Shown here piece by piece: positions 7,806 through 16,756 of a stretch of DNA of 64,000 nucleotides. The stretch is from assembly GCA_934591895.1 (NCBI GenBank), contig CAKTPP010000004.1, forward strand, positions 139,746-203,745. The letters are read 5' to 3'. Below the pieces are notes generated by a model, which was not told the DNA's origin, made no database searches, and saw only the letters and a program-made list of their open reading frames with translations. Source of the stretch: an uncultured Oscillospiraceae bacterium. Its GTDB lineage: Bacteria; Bacillota; Clostridia; Oscillospirales; Oscillospiraceae. Position 1 is the stretch's first letter. Each line of letters opens with the position of its first letter. The position numbers and the translations under genes were made by a program.

Positions 7806-10562
7806 TCAGGGGTTTTTCAGCACGTTGCGGCTGAAGGCCATCAGGATCGTTGCGACCTGCTCGCGCGTGGCGCTGCCCTGCGGTCTCAGATAGACGGTGC
7901 CGCCGTCCTCCTCCACGCCGCTGATCAGTCCCAGAGCGACCGCGGCAGACAGAGCCGGGCGCGCCCAGTCGGAGACCTGATCCCCGTCCGGGAACCTGGA
8001 GAGGTCAGCCTGCGCGCCGGACAGATCGATCTGCGCGATCTTCTCGGCGTAGCTCATGAGCATCACCGCAGCCTGCTCGCGCGTCACGGGAGCGTCCGGC
8101 GAGAAGGTCGTCGCGCTCGTGCCGGCCACGACGCCGGTCTGGTATGCCCAGAGCACTGCGGTCTGATACCAATCATCCGTGAGGTCGGTAAACGGCGTCG
8201 TGCCGCTCACCTCCGGCGCATCCGCAAGCTTATAGAGCATCTGCACCATCTGCGCGCGCGTGGTCGTCATCTTCGGGGCAAACAGGCCGTTGCCGATGCC
8301 GGACATCAGGCCATTTTCCACACAGTAGCAGATGCCGGGATACGACCAGCTGTTCGGGTCAACGTCGGTGAACTGCGCCATCGGGTCAGCCTTTGTCAGG
8401 GTCGTGCGCCAGAGCTGCGTGCCCATGAAGGGGTTGGCCGTACCGATGACCATCCAGCCCTCTTCGTCGTTCGTGGCGAAGGCGCGCAGGCCGTGGTTGA
8501 ACGGATCGCCGAAGCCGTCGCGCGTGAGCGTCTCGAGCGAGAGCTTGCCGCCTTCCGACGTGATGGCATACAGGCCGAAGCCGCGCGTCGCGGTCGAGAG
8601 CTTCTTGAGGCAGACGCACAGATCCTTCATGTTCTCCAGCTCGGTGATGCGCACAAGCATCTCATAGAGCTGCTTGAGTGCGTCGGGCAGCTTGCCGCCG
8701 AGACTCTCAAAGAGGTCGTTCGCCTTCTGGTAGAGCTCGACGAAGCCCTCGATATCGTTCGTCTCGACAAGGTCGGTCAGCTCGGTGAGCAGCGCATTGA
8801 GCTCGTTGAGCTGGCGCAGTGTGCTCACGCCGTAGAGCGCGTCGTACGCGCCGTCCTCAAGTGCCTGACGCATGGTGTCGTGCTGCTCGTCGGTGAAGGA
8901 GAAGAGCTCGGGGCTCTCGTCATTGACCGCGTCGACCGCAGCGTCGATGGCGGCATCGGGATCGGCGTCCGCCGCCATGAGCGTGCCGTCGCCGTTTTTA
9001 TCCTGATTCAGCAGCAGCTTGAACAGCACCCGCAGGTAGCCGATCTGGCTGGCCCACTCCTCGCGGGACATCTTGAGCAGGTCGCCGTTGGTGAACTGGC
9101 CGAGCGGCTCAAGCAGGGAGCTGGTGTCGAACGTGCCGAGGAAGAGCTTGCCGTCAAAGACCTTTGACTGCCAGAAATACTGGTTTTCGTAGTCGCCGAA
9201 GCCGGACTGCTTGCACAGGATGCCGCCGGCCGGGAACATCTTGGTCGCCTCGCCGGCGACGAGCTCCATCTGCTCGGTGCCGTCCGCGCCGATGGACATG
9301 CGGTAGAGGTTCACCGACTGCTCAAGGTTGCGCGCGAGGAAGCCGAAGTCCTGGCTGAACAGGAGCTCCTCAAGCGGGATCTCCTCGTCGTTGTATTCGC
9401 CGATGTAGAGATAGCCGTCATAAATGCACATATTGCAGGCCGCGGCGCGCGTGCGCTCGGGGTCGATGCCGAAGGTATACTTCGCACCGTCCGCCTTGTC
9501 GCCGACGACCGGCTTCCACGTCCACGCGTTGGGGTCGTCCCAGTCGCCGGAGCAGTCGCCGCGCACGATGGCGAACGAGCGCATGTTGTCGCCCACGCGC
9601 GTGGCGGGCGTGCCGGTGCACATGGCGACGTAGAGGCTGCCGTTATACTCGACGATCTCCCAGATGCCGCCGCCGTAGACGCTGTCGACAAAGTGCGTGG
9701 CGGGATAGTTAAAGAGATCGGACTGCGTGGCGATCCTCGTGAAGCCCTCGGACGGGTTGTCGCTGATGAGCAGGTAGCCGCCGTCGACGCCGACGTTGCT
9801 GATGACGAGCTTGCCGTCATAGACCGCCATGCCGCGGATGCCGGTGCAGACGCCCTCTTTGTATGCCTGCACATATTCCTGCATGTTGGAAAGCCCCGTG
9901 TAGACGCACCGGAAGCTGTCGTTCGTCGGGTCGACTTCATAGATGCTCGGCAGGCCGACGCGGCCGTTGGCGGTCACGCTGCCGCAGAAATAGATCTTAT
10001 CCTTATAGAGAATGGCGTTGCGGAACGTCGGCGTGACACCGTTGACGGACTTGGCCATGAGCAGCTTCATCTCGCCGGTGTGCACGTTGATCTTGACGAG
10101 AACGCCGCCGGAGTTGCCGCCGTCCTCCTGCCCGTAGAAGAACGTGCCGTTAAAAATGGCGTTGAGCTCGGCGCGCATGGTCTCCTCGTCAAACTTGTGG
10201 CCCATGACGCTGTCCATGGCCGAGAGGGTGCTGCCCATGGCGGCGTAGCACGTGCCGACATAGACATAGTCGCCGTAGGCCATGGCCGCCCAGGAGTAGC
10301 TCTGGCCGCGGTCGCCCTGTCCGTCGGCTCCGACCGTGCCGGTCACGGCAACGGTGCCGTCGCCGGTGTAGTCCACAAGGCCGTCCGCAGTGCCGGGCGC
10401 CTTGTCCGCGTGCGAGATCTTGCCGAACGTGTAGTCTCCGGCGTCATAGGTGTACGGTGTCGCGGAGTAGCTGCTGCCCGCGGCAAAGGCCGGAACGGTC
10501 AGGCTCATCACCATGACAGCCACCAGCAGCAGGGTCAACACCTTACGTGTTCTCTGTCTCAT
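7806..10562 (-). CDS. Large secreted surface protein with three C-terminal SLH domains
   Basis: The product is 918 residues. The start MRQRTRKVLTLLLVAVMVMS follows AAAGGAGAG; a slightly upstream ATG would place that site inside the gene. A signal peptide ends around VPAFAAG. The middle contains repeated segments of the type YDGYLYIGEY, YKDKIYFCG and DGKLFLGTF, suggesting beta-propeller-like repeats. There is a DKNGDGTLMAADAD calcium-loop-like stretch and a helical region (about 590-690). The last 190 residues are three S-layer homology modules, which bind pyruvylated secondary cell-wall polymer. The ligand or enzyme activity of the ectodomain is not recognised. Confidence 0.9.
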   Translation of the reverse strand: MRQRTRKVLTLLLVAVMVMSLTVPAFAAGSSYSATPYTYDAGDYTFGKISHADKAPGTADGLVDYTGDGTVAVTGTVGADGQGDRGQSYSWAAMAYGDYVYVGTCYAAMGSTLSAMDSVMGHKFDEETMRAELNAIFNGTFFYGQEDGGNSGGVLVKINVHTGEMKLLMAKSVNGVTPTFRNAILYKDKIYFCGSVTANGRVGLPSIYEVDPTNDSFRCVYTGLSNMQEYVQAYKEGVCTGIRGMAVYDGKLVISNVGVDGGYLLISDNPSEGFTRIATQSDLFNYPATHFVDSVYGGGIWEIVEYNGSLYVAMCTGTPATRVGDNMRSFAIVRGDCSGDWDDPNAWTWKPVVGDKADGAKYTFGIDPERTRAAACNMCIYDGYLYIGEYNDEEIPLEELLFSQDFGFLARNLEQSVNLYRMSIGADGTEQMELVAGEATKMFPAGGILCKQSGFGDYENQYFWQSKVFDGKLFLGTFDTSSLLEPLGQFTNGDLLKMSREEWASQIGYLRVLFKLLLNQDKNGDGTLMAADADPDAAIDAAVDAVNDESPELFSFTDEQHDTMRQALEDGAYDALYGVSTLRQLNELNALLTELTDLVETNDIEGFVELYQKANDLFESLGGKLPDALKQLYEMLVRITELENMKDLCVCLKKLSTATRGFGLYAITSEGGKLSLETLTRDGFGDPFNHGLRAFATNDEEGWMVIGTANPFMGTQLWRTTLTKADPMAQFTDVDPNSWSYPGICYCVENGLMSGIGNGLFAPKMTTTRAQMVQMLYKLADAPEVSGTTPFTDLTDDWYQTAVLWAYQTGVVAGTSATTFSPDAPVTREQAAVMLMSYAEKIAQIDLSGAQADLSRFPDGDQVSDWARPALSAAVALGLISGVEEDGGTVYLRPQGSATREQVATILMAFSRNVLKNP

Positions 10563-10773
10563 TAGTTCTCTCCTTTCCAAATGTTACGAATTACTCAAAA
10601 TTCCAGAACTAAGCTGTGACATTATTGTAACATTACCGCAGGAGATGTCAATGCAATTTTTCTGCTTTTGTGTGTCAATTTTTTATTTTCGCGCAAGCGT
10701 TTTCCCGTTTCCTTCTATTAATTTCCCGTATCTTACTGCTTCACTGCGGATTAGCAATTGACGTCTGTGCGAT

Positions 10774-10807
10774 AAAAAACCGGCGTCCCGCTTTGGGACG
10801 CCGGTTT
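10774..10807 (-). terminator. Intrinsic terminator of the second SLH gene
   Basis: An AAACCGGCGTCCC/GGGACGCCGGTTT stem is followed by T residues on the minus strand. Between here and 10562 lies an AT-rich stretch (10580-10770) that must hold the promoter of the large SLH gene. No single -35/-10 pair stands out there. Confidence 0.88.
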
Positions 10808-10859
10808 GGTATCAGGGAGCGATGTATGCGCACTTCTGCGCACTTGTCCAGCCGTTTGC

Positions 10860-11528
10860 TCAAAGCTCCGGCATGGGCTCGTTCCAGACATTCAGGCTGC
10901 GGCAGAAATGTGCGATCATGACCGCCATCTGCTCGCGCGTGGCGCTGCTCTGCGGCTTGAGGCGCAGGCCGCCCGGGCCCGGAATGCCTTTGATCACCCC
11001 CAGATCGCACGCCCAGTTCATGGCCGTGCGCGCATAGTAGGAGATTTGCTCACGATCCTGAAACGGGAAGAGCGCATCCCACATATAGGGGGTGTATCTA
11101 TCGAGCACCCGATCCGCAAACCCGGCCAGGAACACCGCGACCTGCTCGCGCGTGACGGGCGTGTCCGGTGCGAAGGTCGTCTCGCTCAAGCCGGACGTCA
11201 CGCCGGTCTGGTATGCCCAGAGCACCGCGGTCTTGTACCAGTCGGCCGTGAGGTCGGTAAACGGCGTCTCGCCGCTGACCTCCGGCGCGCCCGCGAGCCG
11301 ATAGAGGATCTGCACGAGCTGTGCGCGTGTGGTCGGCGTCTTCGGTTCAAACAGACCGCCGCCGACGCCGGCCATGAGCTCATGGTCGACGCAGTACTGG
11401 ATGTCCTCATACGCCCAGCTGTCGGTGCTGACGTCACGGAAGTTCGCGCCGCCGGCCGCAGACACCGCCGGCACGAGCGCGAGCATCAGGCTCAGGACGA
11501 GCAGGACGCTCAGAAGCTTCTTTCTCAT
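10860..11528 (-). CDS. Minimal SLH-domain protein
   Basis: The protein is 222 residues: a signal peptide (MRKKLLSVLLVLSLMLALVP) followed by almost nothing but three S-layer homology modules (FRDVSTDSWAYEDIQYCV, TPFTDLTADWYKTAVLWAYQ, and a third from about residue 155). No other domain is present, so it may act as an anchor or a wall-coating protein. The signal peptide and SLH blocks are very close to those of the next gene upstream (11630-13084), which points to tandem duplication. Confidence 0.9.
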   Translation of the reverse strand: MRKKLLSVLLVLSLMLALVPAVSAAGGANFRDVSTDSWAYEDIQYCVDHELMAGVGGGLFEPKTPTTRAQLVQILYRLAGAPEVSGETPFTDLTADWYKTAVLWAYQTGVTSGLSETTFAPDTPVTREQVAVFLAGFADRVLDRYTPYMWDALFPFQDREQISYYARTAMNWACDLGVIKGIPGPGGLRLKPQSSATREQMAVMIAHFCRSLNVWNEPMPEL

Positions 11529-11629
11529 ATCGTTTCTCCTTTTCGGTAAAGTGGGTCTCAGACAGCGCGCCGCGCTCGAAACGGCAGGCTGTTTGCGCCG
11601 TGTTTATCTGCCCGCGTCCTCACTGCGGG

Positions 11630-13084
11630 TCATTGTTTGAGATAGTCCTCCACGCGCAGCGCCGTGTCAATGCCGGAGTAAAACCCCATCAGGATGGTTG
11701 CGATCTGCTCGCGCGTGGCGCTGCTCTGCGGGCACAGGAACGTGCCGTCATCCGTCCGCACGCCGGAGATGAGGCCGAGTGAGACGGCGTCGGCCATTGC
11801 GTCCCGCGCCCAGGAGGAAACGCGGCCGCCGTCCGGAAACGTCGAGAGATCCGCCGCTTCGCCGCCGTTGCGCATGTTGAGGACTTTGTCGGCAAACGCC
11901 AGGAACATGACCGCGATCTGCTCGCGCGTGACGGGCGCGTCCGGCGCGAAGGTCGTCGCGCCCACGCCGGACGTCACGCCGGTCTGGTACGCCCAGAGTA
12001 CCGCGTCCTTGTACCAGTCGGCCGTGAGGTCGGTAAACGGCGTCTCGCCGCTGACCTCCGGCTCACCGATAAAGTTATAGAAAATCTGCACGATCTGTGC
12101 GCGCGTGGTCGGCGTCTCCGGTTCAAACAGACCGCCGCCGACGCCGGACATATAGTCCATCGTATAGCAGAAGTCGATGCCCGGGAACGACCAGCTGCTC
12201 TCGCTGACATCCGCAAAGGCGTCGGCAGCCGTGACGACATCCATCTGTGTCTCATAATAAACGGTAGCGCCTGCCGGCAGCAGACGGAAGCACGGCTGGG
12301 TCATGCGCTGCCACTGCTCCCACGTTCCGGTGTAGTAAATCTCCTTGAGCTGATCGTCGCCCGCAAACACGCCCCATTCGCCCATGGAATTCATCTCGGC
12401 CGGGATGCCGATGTACATCAGGCGCGTGCAGTTGGAAAAGGCGTAATTTTCAATGCAGTACATGCTCGTCGGCAGGGAAACGACCGCAAGGCCGCTGCCA
12501 GAGAATGCGTACTCGCAGATGCACCGCACACCGTCGGGCACAGCATAGCGGACGCCGGGACGCGCCGCCGGGTAGGCGACGAGCACTGTGCCGTCGGTGG
12601 TCATGAGCACACCGTCGCGCACGGTAAATTCCCGGTTGCCGCCTCCGGCCATCGAGATGCTGCGCAGGCGCAGGCAGTCGGCAAACGGGCCGCCATACGC
12701 CGACGTCAGCGCCTGGGGCAGCTCGACGGACGTCAGGCTGATGCAGCCGGCAAAGCACCGATCGCCGAGCGTGGTCAGCGTGGACGGCAGCTGCACGCCT
12801 GCGAGCTCCATGCAGCCGGCGAACGCATACGCGCCGACGGCCGTGACGCCCTCACGGATGACAAGTTCCTTGACGGCCGTGCCCTTCCACGGGGCCGGAT
12901 CGGTCTCGGAATAATCACGGATCTGCCCGCTGCCGTCGATGGTGAGTCTGCCGTCAGTGCCGAGCGTCCATGTGACCTCGCTGCCGCAGGTGCCGCTGTC
13001 GACGACGTCCGCCGCGAAGGCCGCCGGCACGAGCGCGAGCATCAGACTCAGTGTGAGCAGGACGCTCAGAAGTTTCTTTCTCAT
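11630..13084 (-). CDS. Leucine-rich-repeat (BspA-like) surface protein with three SLH domains
   Basis: The product is 484 residues. The start MRKKLLSVLLTLSLMLALVP has GGAGAAAT upstream; an in-frame extension to 13219 was rejected because it lacks a site. After the signal peptide comes a GTCGSEVTWTL-type lead-in and BspA/LRR_5 repeats (VGAYAFAGCMELAGVQLPST, LGDRCFAGCISLTSVELPQ, ICEYAFSGSGLAVVSLPTS, IENYAFSNCTRLMYIGIP). Such repeats bind proteins or surfaces. Residues 300-484 are three SLH modules. It is the first of three SLH genes in a row on the minus strand. Confidence 0.93.
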   Translation of the reverse strand: MRKKLLSVLLTLSLMLALVPAAFAADVVDSGTCGSEVTWTLGTDGRLTIDGSGQIRDYSETDPAPWKGTAVKELVIREGVTAVGAYAFAGCMELAGVQLPSTLTTLGDRCFAGCISLTSVELPQALTSAYGGPFADCLRLRSISMAGGGNREFTVRDGVLMTTDGTVLVAYPAARPGVRYAVPDGVRCICEYAFSGSGLAVVSLPTSMYCIENYAFSNCTRLMYIGIPAEMNSMGEWGVFAGDDQLKEIYYTGTWEQWQRMTQPCFRLLPAGATVYYETQMDVVTAADAFADVSESSWSFPGIDFCYTMDYMSGVGGGLFEPETPTTRAQIVQIFYNFIGEPEVSGETPFTDLTADWYKDAVLWAYQTGVTSGVGATTFAPDAPVTREQIAVMFLAFADKVLNMRNGGEAADLSTFPDGGRVSSWARDAMADAVSLGLISGVRTDDGTFLCPQSSATREQIATILMGFYSGIDTALRVEDYLKQ

Positions 13085-13202
13085 ACCATTTCTCCTTTTT
13101 TCAACAAAGTGGTTACAAAAAGGATACCATCCTCCCCTATGAAATGGCAAGTCCTTTTCGTACATATTTTTACTGATTATAGAAGAATTTTTCGGATAAC
13201 GC

Positions 13203-13234
13203 AAGACCGGCGCTCCCATTCGGGAGCGCCGGTC
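13203..13234. repeat. Left copy of a duplicated hairpin flanking repeat copy 1
   Basis: A 32-base inverted repeat (AAGACCGGCGCTCCC arm) is identical at 31 of 32 bases to 13435-13466. Confidence 0.9.
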
Positions 13235-13434
13235 ATCAGCTTGTCCAAAAACCTCGTAGAGTTTGCGCCAGCAGGCGCAAAGAAAGTCCGATCATTTTCT
13301 TCGGCGACATGTGCGGCGAAGAAAATACCGCTCGGCCTGCAAACGTGCGCGCCGTCCGCCTCCGGCGGGCAGCGCGTGCGCTGCAGTCAGGCCGCCAACC
13401 CCTTTGTCAAAAAGTAATACTTTTTGACAGCCTC
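13235..13434 (+). repeat. Dispersed hairpin repeat, copy 1 (full length)
   Basis: It exactly fills the 200 bases between two copies of the same hairpin. It starts AGCTTGTCCAAAAACCTCG and ends CTTTTTGACAGCCT, giving imperfect terminal inverted repeats. Four hairpins lie inside: a (TTTGCGCC/GGCGCAAA), b (ATTTTCTTCG/CGAAGAAAAT), c (CGGCCTGCA paired with TGCAGTCAGGCCG, variable apex) and d (TCAAAAAGTA/TACTTTTTGA). Outside the apex of hairpin c it is nearly identical to copy 2 at 30.0 kb. It has no open frame of coding type. Confidence 0.88.
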
Positions 13435-13466
13435 AAGACCGGCGCTCCCATTTGGGAGCGCCGGTC
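13435..13466 (-). terminator. Terminator hairpin of argH; right copy of the duplicated hairpin
   Basis: A 14-bp stem with a short loop lies 24 bases past the argH stop. It is near-identical to 13203-13234. The T tract is short. Confidence 0.75.
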
Positions 13467-13489
13467 TTGTAAAAAATATACGTATGTGT

Positions 13490-14866
13490 TTATGCCTCGA
13501 GCTGCTGCGTGACCCATGCGATCTGCGCCTCGACGCTCGGCACGGACGTGCCGCCGTAGGATACGCGCCGCGTGACGCAGTTTTTGAGGTCGATGGCGGC
13601 ATACACGCCGTCGTCAAAGAGCTCGCTGAAGGTCTGAAACGTCTCGAGCGGCAGCTTTTCGAGCACGGTGTTGTGCGCGATGCAGTAGGCCACCAGCTCG
13701 CCGGAGACCTTGTACGCACTGCGGAAAGGCAGCCCCTTTGTCACGAGATAGTCCGCGAGGTCGGTCGCATTCAGGAAGCCCATCTGCGCCGCGTGGAGCA
13801 TCTTGTCGGCGCGCACGGTCATGGTGGCGAGCATAGGCGCCATGACGCGCAGGCACATCTTCACGGTGTCGACCGCGTCGAACACGGCCTCCTTGTCCTC
13901 CTGCATGTCCTTATTATATGCCAGCGGCAGCCCCTTGAGCGCCGTGAGCATGGCGATGAGGTCGCCGTAGACGCGGCCGGTCTTGCCGCGCACGAGCTCG
14001 GCCATGTCGGGGTTTTTCTTCTGCGGCATGATCGACGAGCCGGTCGTGTAGCCGTCCGAGAGCTGCACGAACTGAAACTCCCAGCTCGACCAGAGCACGA
14101 GCTCCTCGCTCAGGCGCGACAGGTGCATCATCTCGATGGCGTAGGCATCGAGCAGCTCGACGCAGAAGTCCCGGTCGGACACGCCGTCGAGACTGTTGCG
14201 CGCCACGTCGTCAAAGCCGAGCTTGTGCGCCTCAAAGAACCGGTCGGTGTCATACGTCGTGCCGGCAAGGGCGCAGCAGCCGATGGGCGAGACGTTCATG
14301 CGCCGCACGGCGTCGTGCATGCGGTCGATGTCGCGCAGGAGCATCATGGCATAGGCCATCAGGTGGTGGCCGAAGGTGATGGGCTGCGCGCGCTGCAGGT
14401 GCGTGTAGCCGGGCAGGATGTCGCCCTTGTGCGCCCCGGCCTGCTCCGTGAGCGCCGCGAGCACGTCCTTTGTCAGCGCGACGATCTCCTGCGTCTCGCG
14501 GCGCAGGTACATGCGCAGGTCGAGCGCGACCTGATCGTTGCGCGAGCGGGCGGTGTGCAGCTTCTTGCCGAGGTCGCCGATGCGCGCGGTGAGCACCTGC
14601 TCGACGAACATATGGATGTCCTCGCACGCGGGATCAATGGCGAGCGCGCCGCTGTCCAGATCGTCGAGGATGCCCTGCAGCGCGTCGATGATCGCATCGG
14701 CGTCCGCGGAAGGCAGGATGTGCTGCGCGCCGAGCATGGCCGCGTGCGCCATGCTGCCCGTGATGTCCTCACGGTACATGCGGCTGTCAAAGCGGATGGA
14801 GGAGTTGAAATCGTCCGCGACCGGGTCGGTCACGCCGGCCGTGCGGCCCGCCCACATTTTTGCCAT
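13490..14866 (-). CDS. argH: Argininosuccinate lyase
   Basis: The 458-residue cytoplasmic enzyme splits argininosuccinate into arginine and fumarate, the last step of arginine synthesis. It has the N-terminal MAKMWAGRTAGVTDPVADDF, the substrate loop HTARSRNDQVALDLRMYLRR, and the fumarase/aspartase superfamily signature GSSIMPQKKNPD around residue 275. It lies 271 bases downstream of argG on the same strand, with a copy of the dispersed repeat between them, so the two genes may now have separate 3' ends. Confidence 0.97.
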   Translation of the reverse strand: MAKMWAGRTAGVTDPVADDFNSSIRFDSRMYREDITGSMAHAAMLGAQHILPSADADAIIDALQGILDDLDSGALAIDPACEDIHMFVEQVLTARIGDLGKKLHTARSRNDQVALDLRMYLRRETQEIVALTKDVLAALTEQAGAHKGDILPGYTHLQRAQPITFGHHLMAYAMMLLRDIDRMHDAVRRMNVSPIGCCALAGTTYDTDRFFEAHKLGFDDVARNSLDGVSDRDFCVELLDAYAIEMMHLSRLSEELVLWSSWEFQFVQLSDGYTTGSSIMPQKKNPDMAELVRGKTGRVYGDLIAMLTALKGLPLAYNKDMQEDKEAVFDAVDTVKMCLRVMAPMLATMTVRADKMLHAAQMGFLNATDLADYLVTKGLPFRSAYKVSGELVAYCIAHNTVLEKLPLETFQTFSELFDDGVYAAIDLKNCVTRRVSYGGTSVPSVEAQIAWVTQQLEA

Positions 14867-14889
14867 GGTGATGGTCTCCCTTCGTGCGT

Positions 14890-14929
14890 TATCTCAAACG
14901 AGACCCGCTTCGCTGGGCTCTCGTTTGAA
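14890..14929. repeat. Inverted repeat just upstream of argH
   Basis: TCAAACGAGA and TCTCGTTTGA pair around a CCCGCTTCGCTGGG-like inner hairpin. It lies between argH and repeat copy 4. It could act as a leader hairpin or as part of an older repeat insertion. Confidence 0.5.
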
Positions 14930-15077
14930 AAGGATGCGGCTCGCTGCAGCGCACGCGCCATGCGCGCACGTTTGCGAGCCGAGCGGTATTTTCTCCGCCG
15001 TACACGCCGCCGGAGAAAATGATCGGAATTTCTTTGCGCCTGTGGGCGCAAACTCTGCGGGGTCTTTTTGACAGGCT
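14930..15077 (-). repeat. Dispersed hairpin repeat, copy 4 (inverted)
   Basis: Read on the minus strand it starts CAGCCTGTCAAAAAG, then hairpin a (TTTGCGCC/GGCGCAAA), hairpin b (ATTTTCTCCG paired with CGGAGAAAAT) and a shortened hairpin c with the GCGCGCACG/CGCACGCGC stem. Hairpin b carries paired changes relative to copy 1, so base pairing is kept. The right-end hairpin d is missing. It separates argG from argH. Confidence 0.8.
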
Positions 15078-15078
15078 G

Positions 15079-15105
15079 CCCCGCGCCGGGGGGGCCGGCG
15101 CGGGG
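15079..15105 (-). terminator. Terminator-like hairpin after argG
   Basis: A CCCCGCGCCG/CGGCGCGGGG stem of 10 bp lies about 33 bases past the argG stop and directly abuts the end of repeat copy 4. No T tract follows. Confidence 0.5.
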
Positions 15106-15137
15106 AGAAAGATCTTACTTTATGTTTATTGTACCGC

Positions 15138-16358
15138 TTACATGCTCTTACCGTCAACCTTTGCCTGCACGGCGATCGGCAGGCCGTAGAGCTGGATGAA
15201 GCCGGCGGCGTCCGCCTGGTTGTAGTCGCTCGCGCCGAAGGTGGCGATCTCCTCGGAGTACAGGGAGTACGGGCTCCAGACGCCGGCGTTGATCATGTTG
15301 CCCTTGTAGAGCTTGAGCCGCACCGTGCCGGTGACGTGCTCCTGCGTCTTGGTCACGAACGCGCTGAGCGCCTCGCGCAGCGGCGTGAACCACTGGCCGT
15401 TGTACACCAGTTCGCCGAAGGTCACGGCGAGCTTCTGCTTTTCGTGCATGGTCATCTTGTCGAGGCAGAGCGTCTCGAGCACGCTGTGCGCCTTGTAGAG
15501 GATCGTGCCGCCCGGCGTCTCATACACGCCGCGGCACTTCATGCCGACCAGCCGGTTCTCCACGATATCCAGAATGCCGATGCCGTTGGCGCCGCCGATG
15601 GCGTTGAGCTTGAGGATGATGTCCTTGGCGCTCATCTGCTTGCCGTCGAGCGCAACGGGCTTGCCCTGCTCGAAGTCGAGCGTGATGTAGGTCGGGGCGT
15701 CCGGCGCGTCGATCGGGCTCACGCCCAGCTCGAGGAAGCCCGGCTTCTCATACTGCGGCTCGTTGCCCGGATCCTCCAGGTCGAGACCCTCGTGGCTCAG
15801 GTGCCAGAGGTTCTTGTCCTTGGAGTAGTTGGTCTCGCGGTTGATCTTCAGGGGGACGTTGTGCGCCTCGGCGTAGGCGATCTCCTCCTCACGCGACTGG
15901 ATGTCCCACTCCCGCCACGGGGCGATGATGGGCATGTCGGGCGCGAAGTGCTTGATGGCCAGCTCAAAACGCACCTGATCGTTGCCCTTGCCGGTGCAGC
16001 CGTGGACGATGGCGTCCGCGCCCTCCTTCTGGGCGATCTCGACCAGACCCTTGGCGATGCACGGACGCGCATGGCTCGTGCCGAGCAGATACTCCTCGTA
16101 CATGGCGCCGGCCTGCATGGTCGGGATGATGTAATCATCGACATACTCGTCCGTCAGATCGAGCACGTAGAGCTTCGATGCGCCGGTCTTGATGGCCTTT
16201 TCCTCCAGACCGTCGAGCTCGTCGGCCTGGCCGACGTTGCCGGACACGGCGATGACTTCGCAGTTATTGTAGTTCTCCTTGAGCCAGGGGATGATGATGG
16301 ACGTATCCAGACCGCCGGAGTAAGCAAGGACGACTTTTTTGATATCTTCTTTTTTCAT
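15138..16358 (-). CDS. argG: Argininosuccinate synthase
   Basis: The 406-residue enzyme joins citrulline and aspartate using ATP. The N-terminal PP-loop [18 protein letters not shown] is clear, as are [14 protein letters not shown] (citrulline/aspartate site) and the C-terminal synthetase domain (GDLVYNGQ-like [18 protein letters not shown]). The ATG giving MKKEDIKKV is 8 bases after GGAGG. A slightly longer form would need a GTG inside that site. Expression is probably arginine-responsive: an ARG-box-like inverted repeat overlaps the promoter. Confidence 0.97.
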   Translation of the reverse strand: MKKEDIKKVVLAYSGGLDTSIIIPWLKENYNNCEVIAVSGNVGQADELDGLEEKAIKTGASKLYVLDLTDEYVDDYIIPTMQAGAMYEEYLLGTSHARPCIAKGLVEIAQKEGADAIVHGCTGKGNDQVRFELAIKHFAPDMPIIAPWREWDIQSREEEIAYAEAHNVPLKINRETNYSKDKNLWHLSHEGLDLEDPGNEPQYEKPGFLELGVSPIDAPDAPTYITLDFEQGKPVALDGKQMSAKDIILKLNAIGGANGIGILDIVENRLVGMKCRGVYETPGGTILYKAHSVLETLCLDKMTMHEKQKLAVTFGELVYNGQWFTPLREALSAFVTKTQEHVTGTVRLKLYKGNMINAGVWSPYSLYSEEIATFGASDYNQADAAGFIQLYGLPIAVQAKVDGKSM

Positions 16359-16385
16359 AATGGGTTCCTCCACTGATTATTCATT

Positions 16386-16428
16386 CATAAGATGTGCATA
16401 TTATTCACCTTTTTCGCGTAAATGTCAA
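16386..16428 (-). promoter_or_regulatory. argG promoter with candidate ArgR box
   Basis: On the minus strand TTGACA (16423-16428) is followed 17 bases later by AATAAT (16400-16405). The imperfect palindrome GTGAATAATATGCAC overlaps the -10, and a second TGAATGAATAATCA lies just downstream. ArgR sites in Bacillus are AT-rich TGAAT/ATTCA palindromes, so repression by arginine is plausible. The rest of the 400-base gap up to prmA (16430-16650) shows no gene. Confidence 0.5.
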
Positions 16429-16651
16429 CCCTCCATCTGCATAAAATTCGCCGAAAAAATCATATTCTTTCCGTGATATTCACAAAAGAAGGGTGTTTAT
16501 ACGTACCTCTCCGCGCCGTGGCGCCTGTATGCGGCGGCAGAATATGCACTCTTGCGGATATCTCTGCATCCGCCATCCGGCGCGCGGGCTGCCCGGGCGC
16601 CCCGCTTTTTGCCCGCATATCCAAAAACGCGCAAAAAGCCGCCGCGCCTAC

Positions 16652-16680
16652 TTTTCAAGCGCCGCGCCGCGCGGTATAAT
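16652..16680 (+). promoter_or_regulatory. prmA promoter
   Basis: TTTTCA (16652-16657), a 17-base spacer and a perfect TATAAT (16675-16680). Confidence 0.6.
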
Positions 16681-16756
16681 AATAAAATACCATATAAATA
16701 TCATTTGCCCGCCTCCCCGCACGGGGCGGCAGGGCATGCACAAAGGAGCAGCGCTT

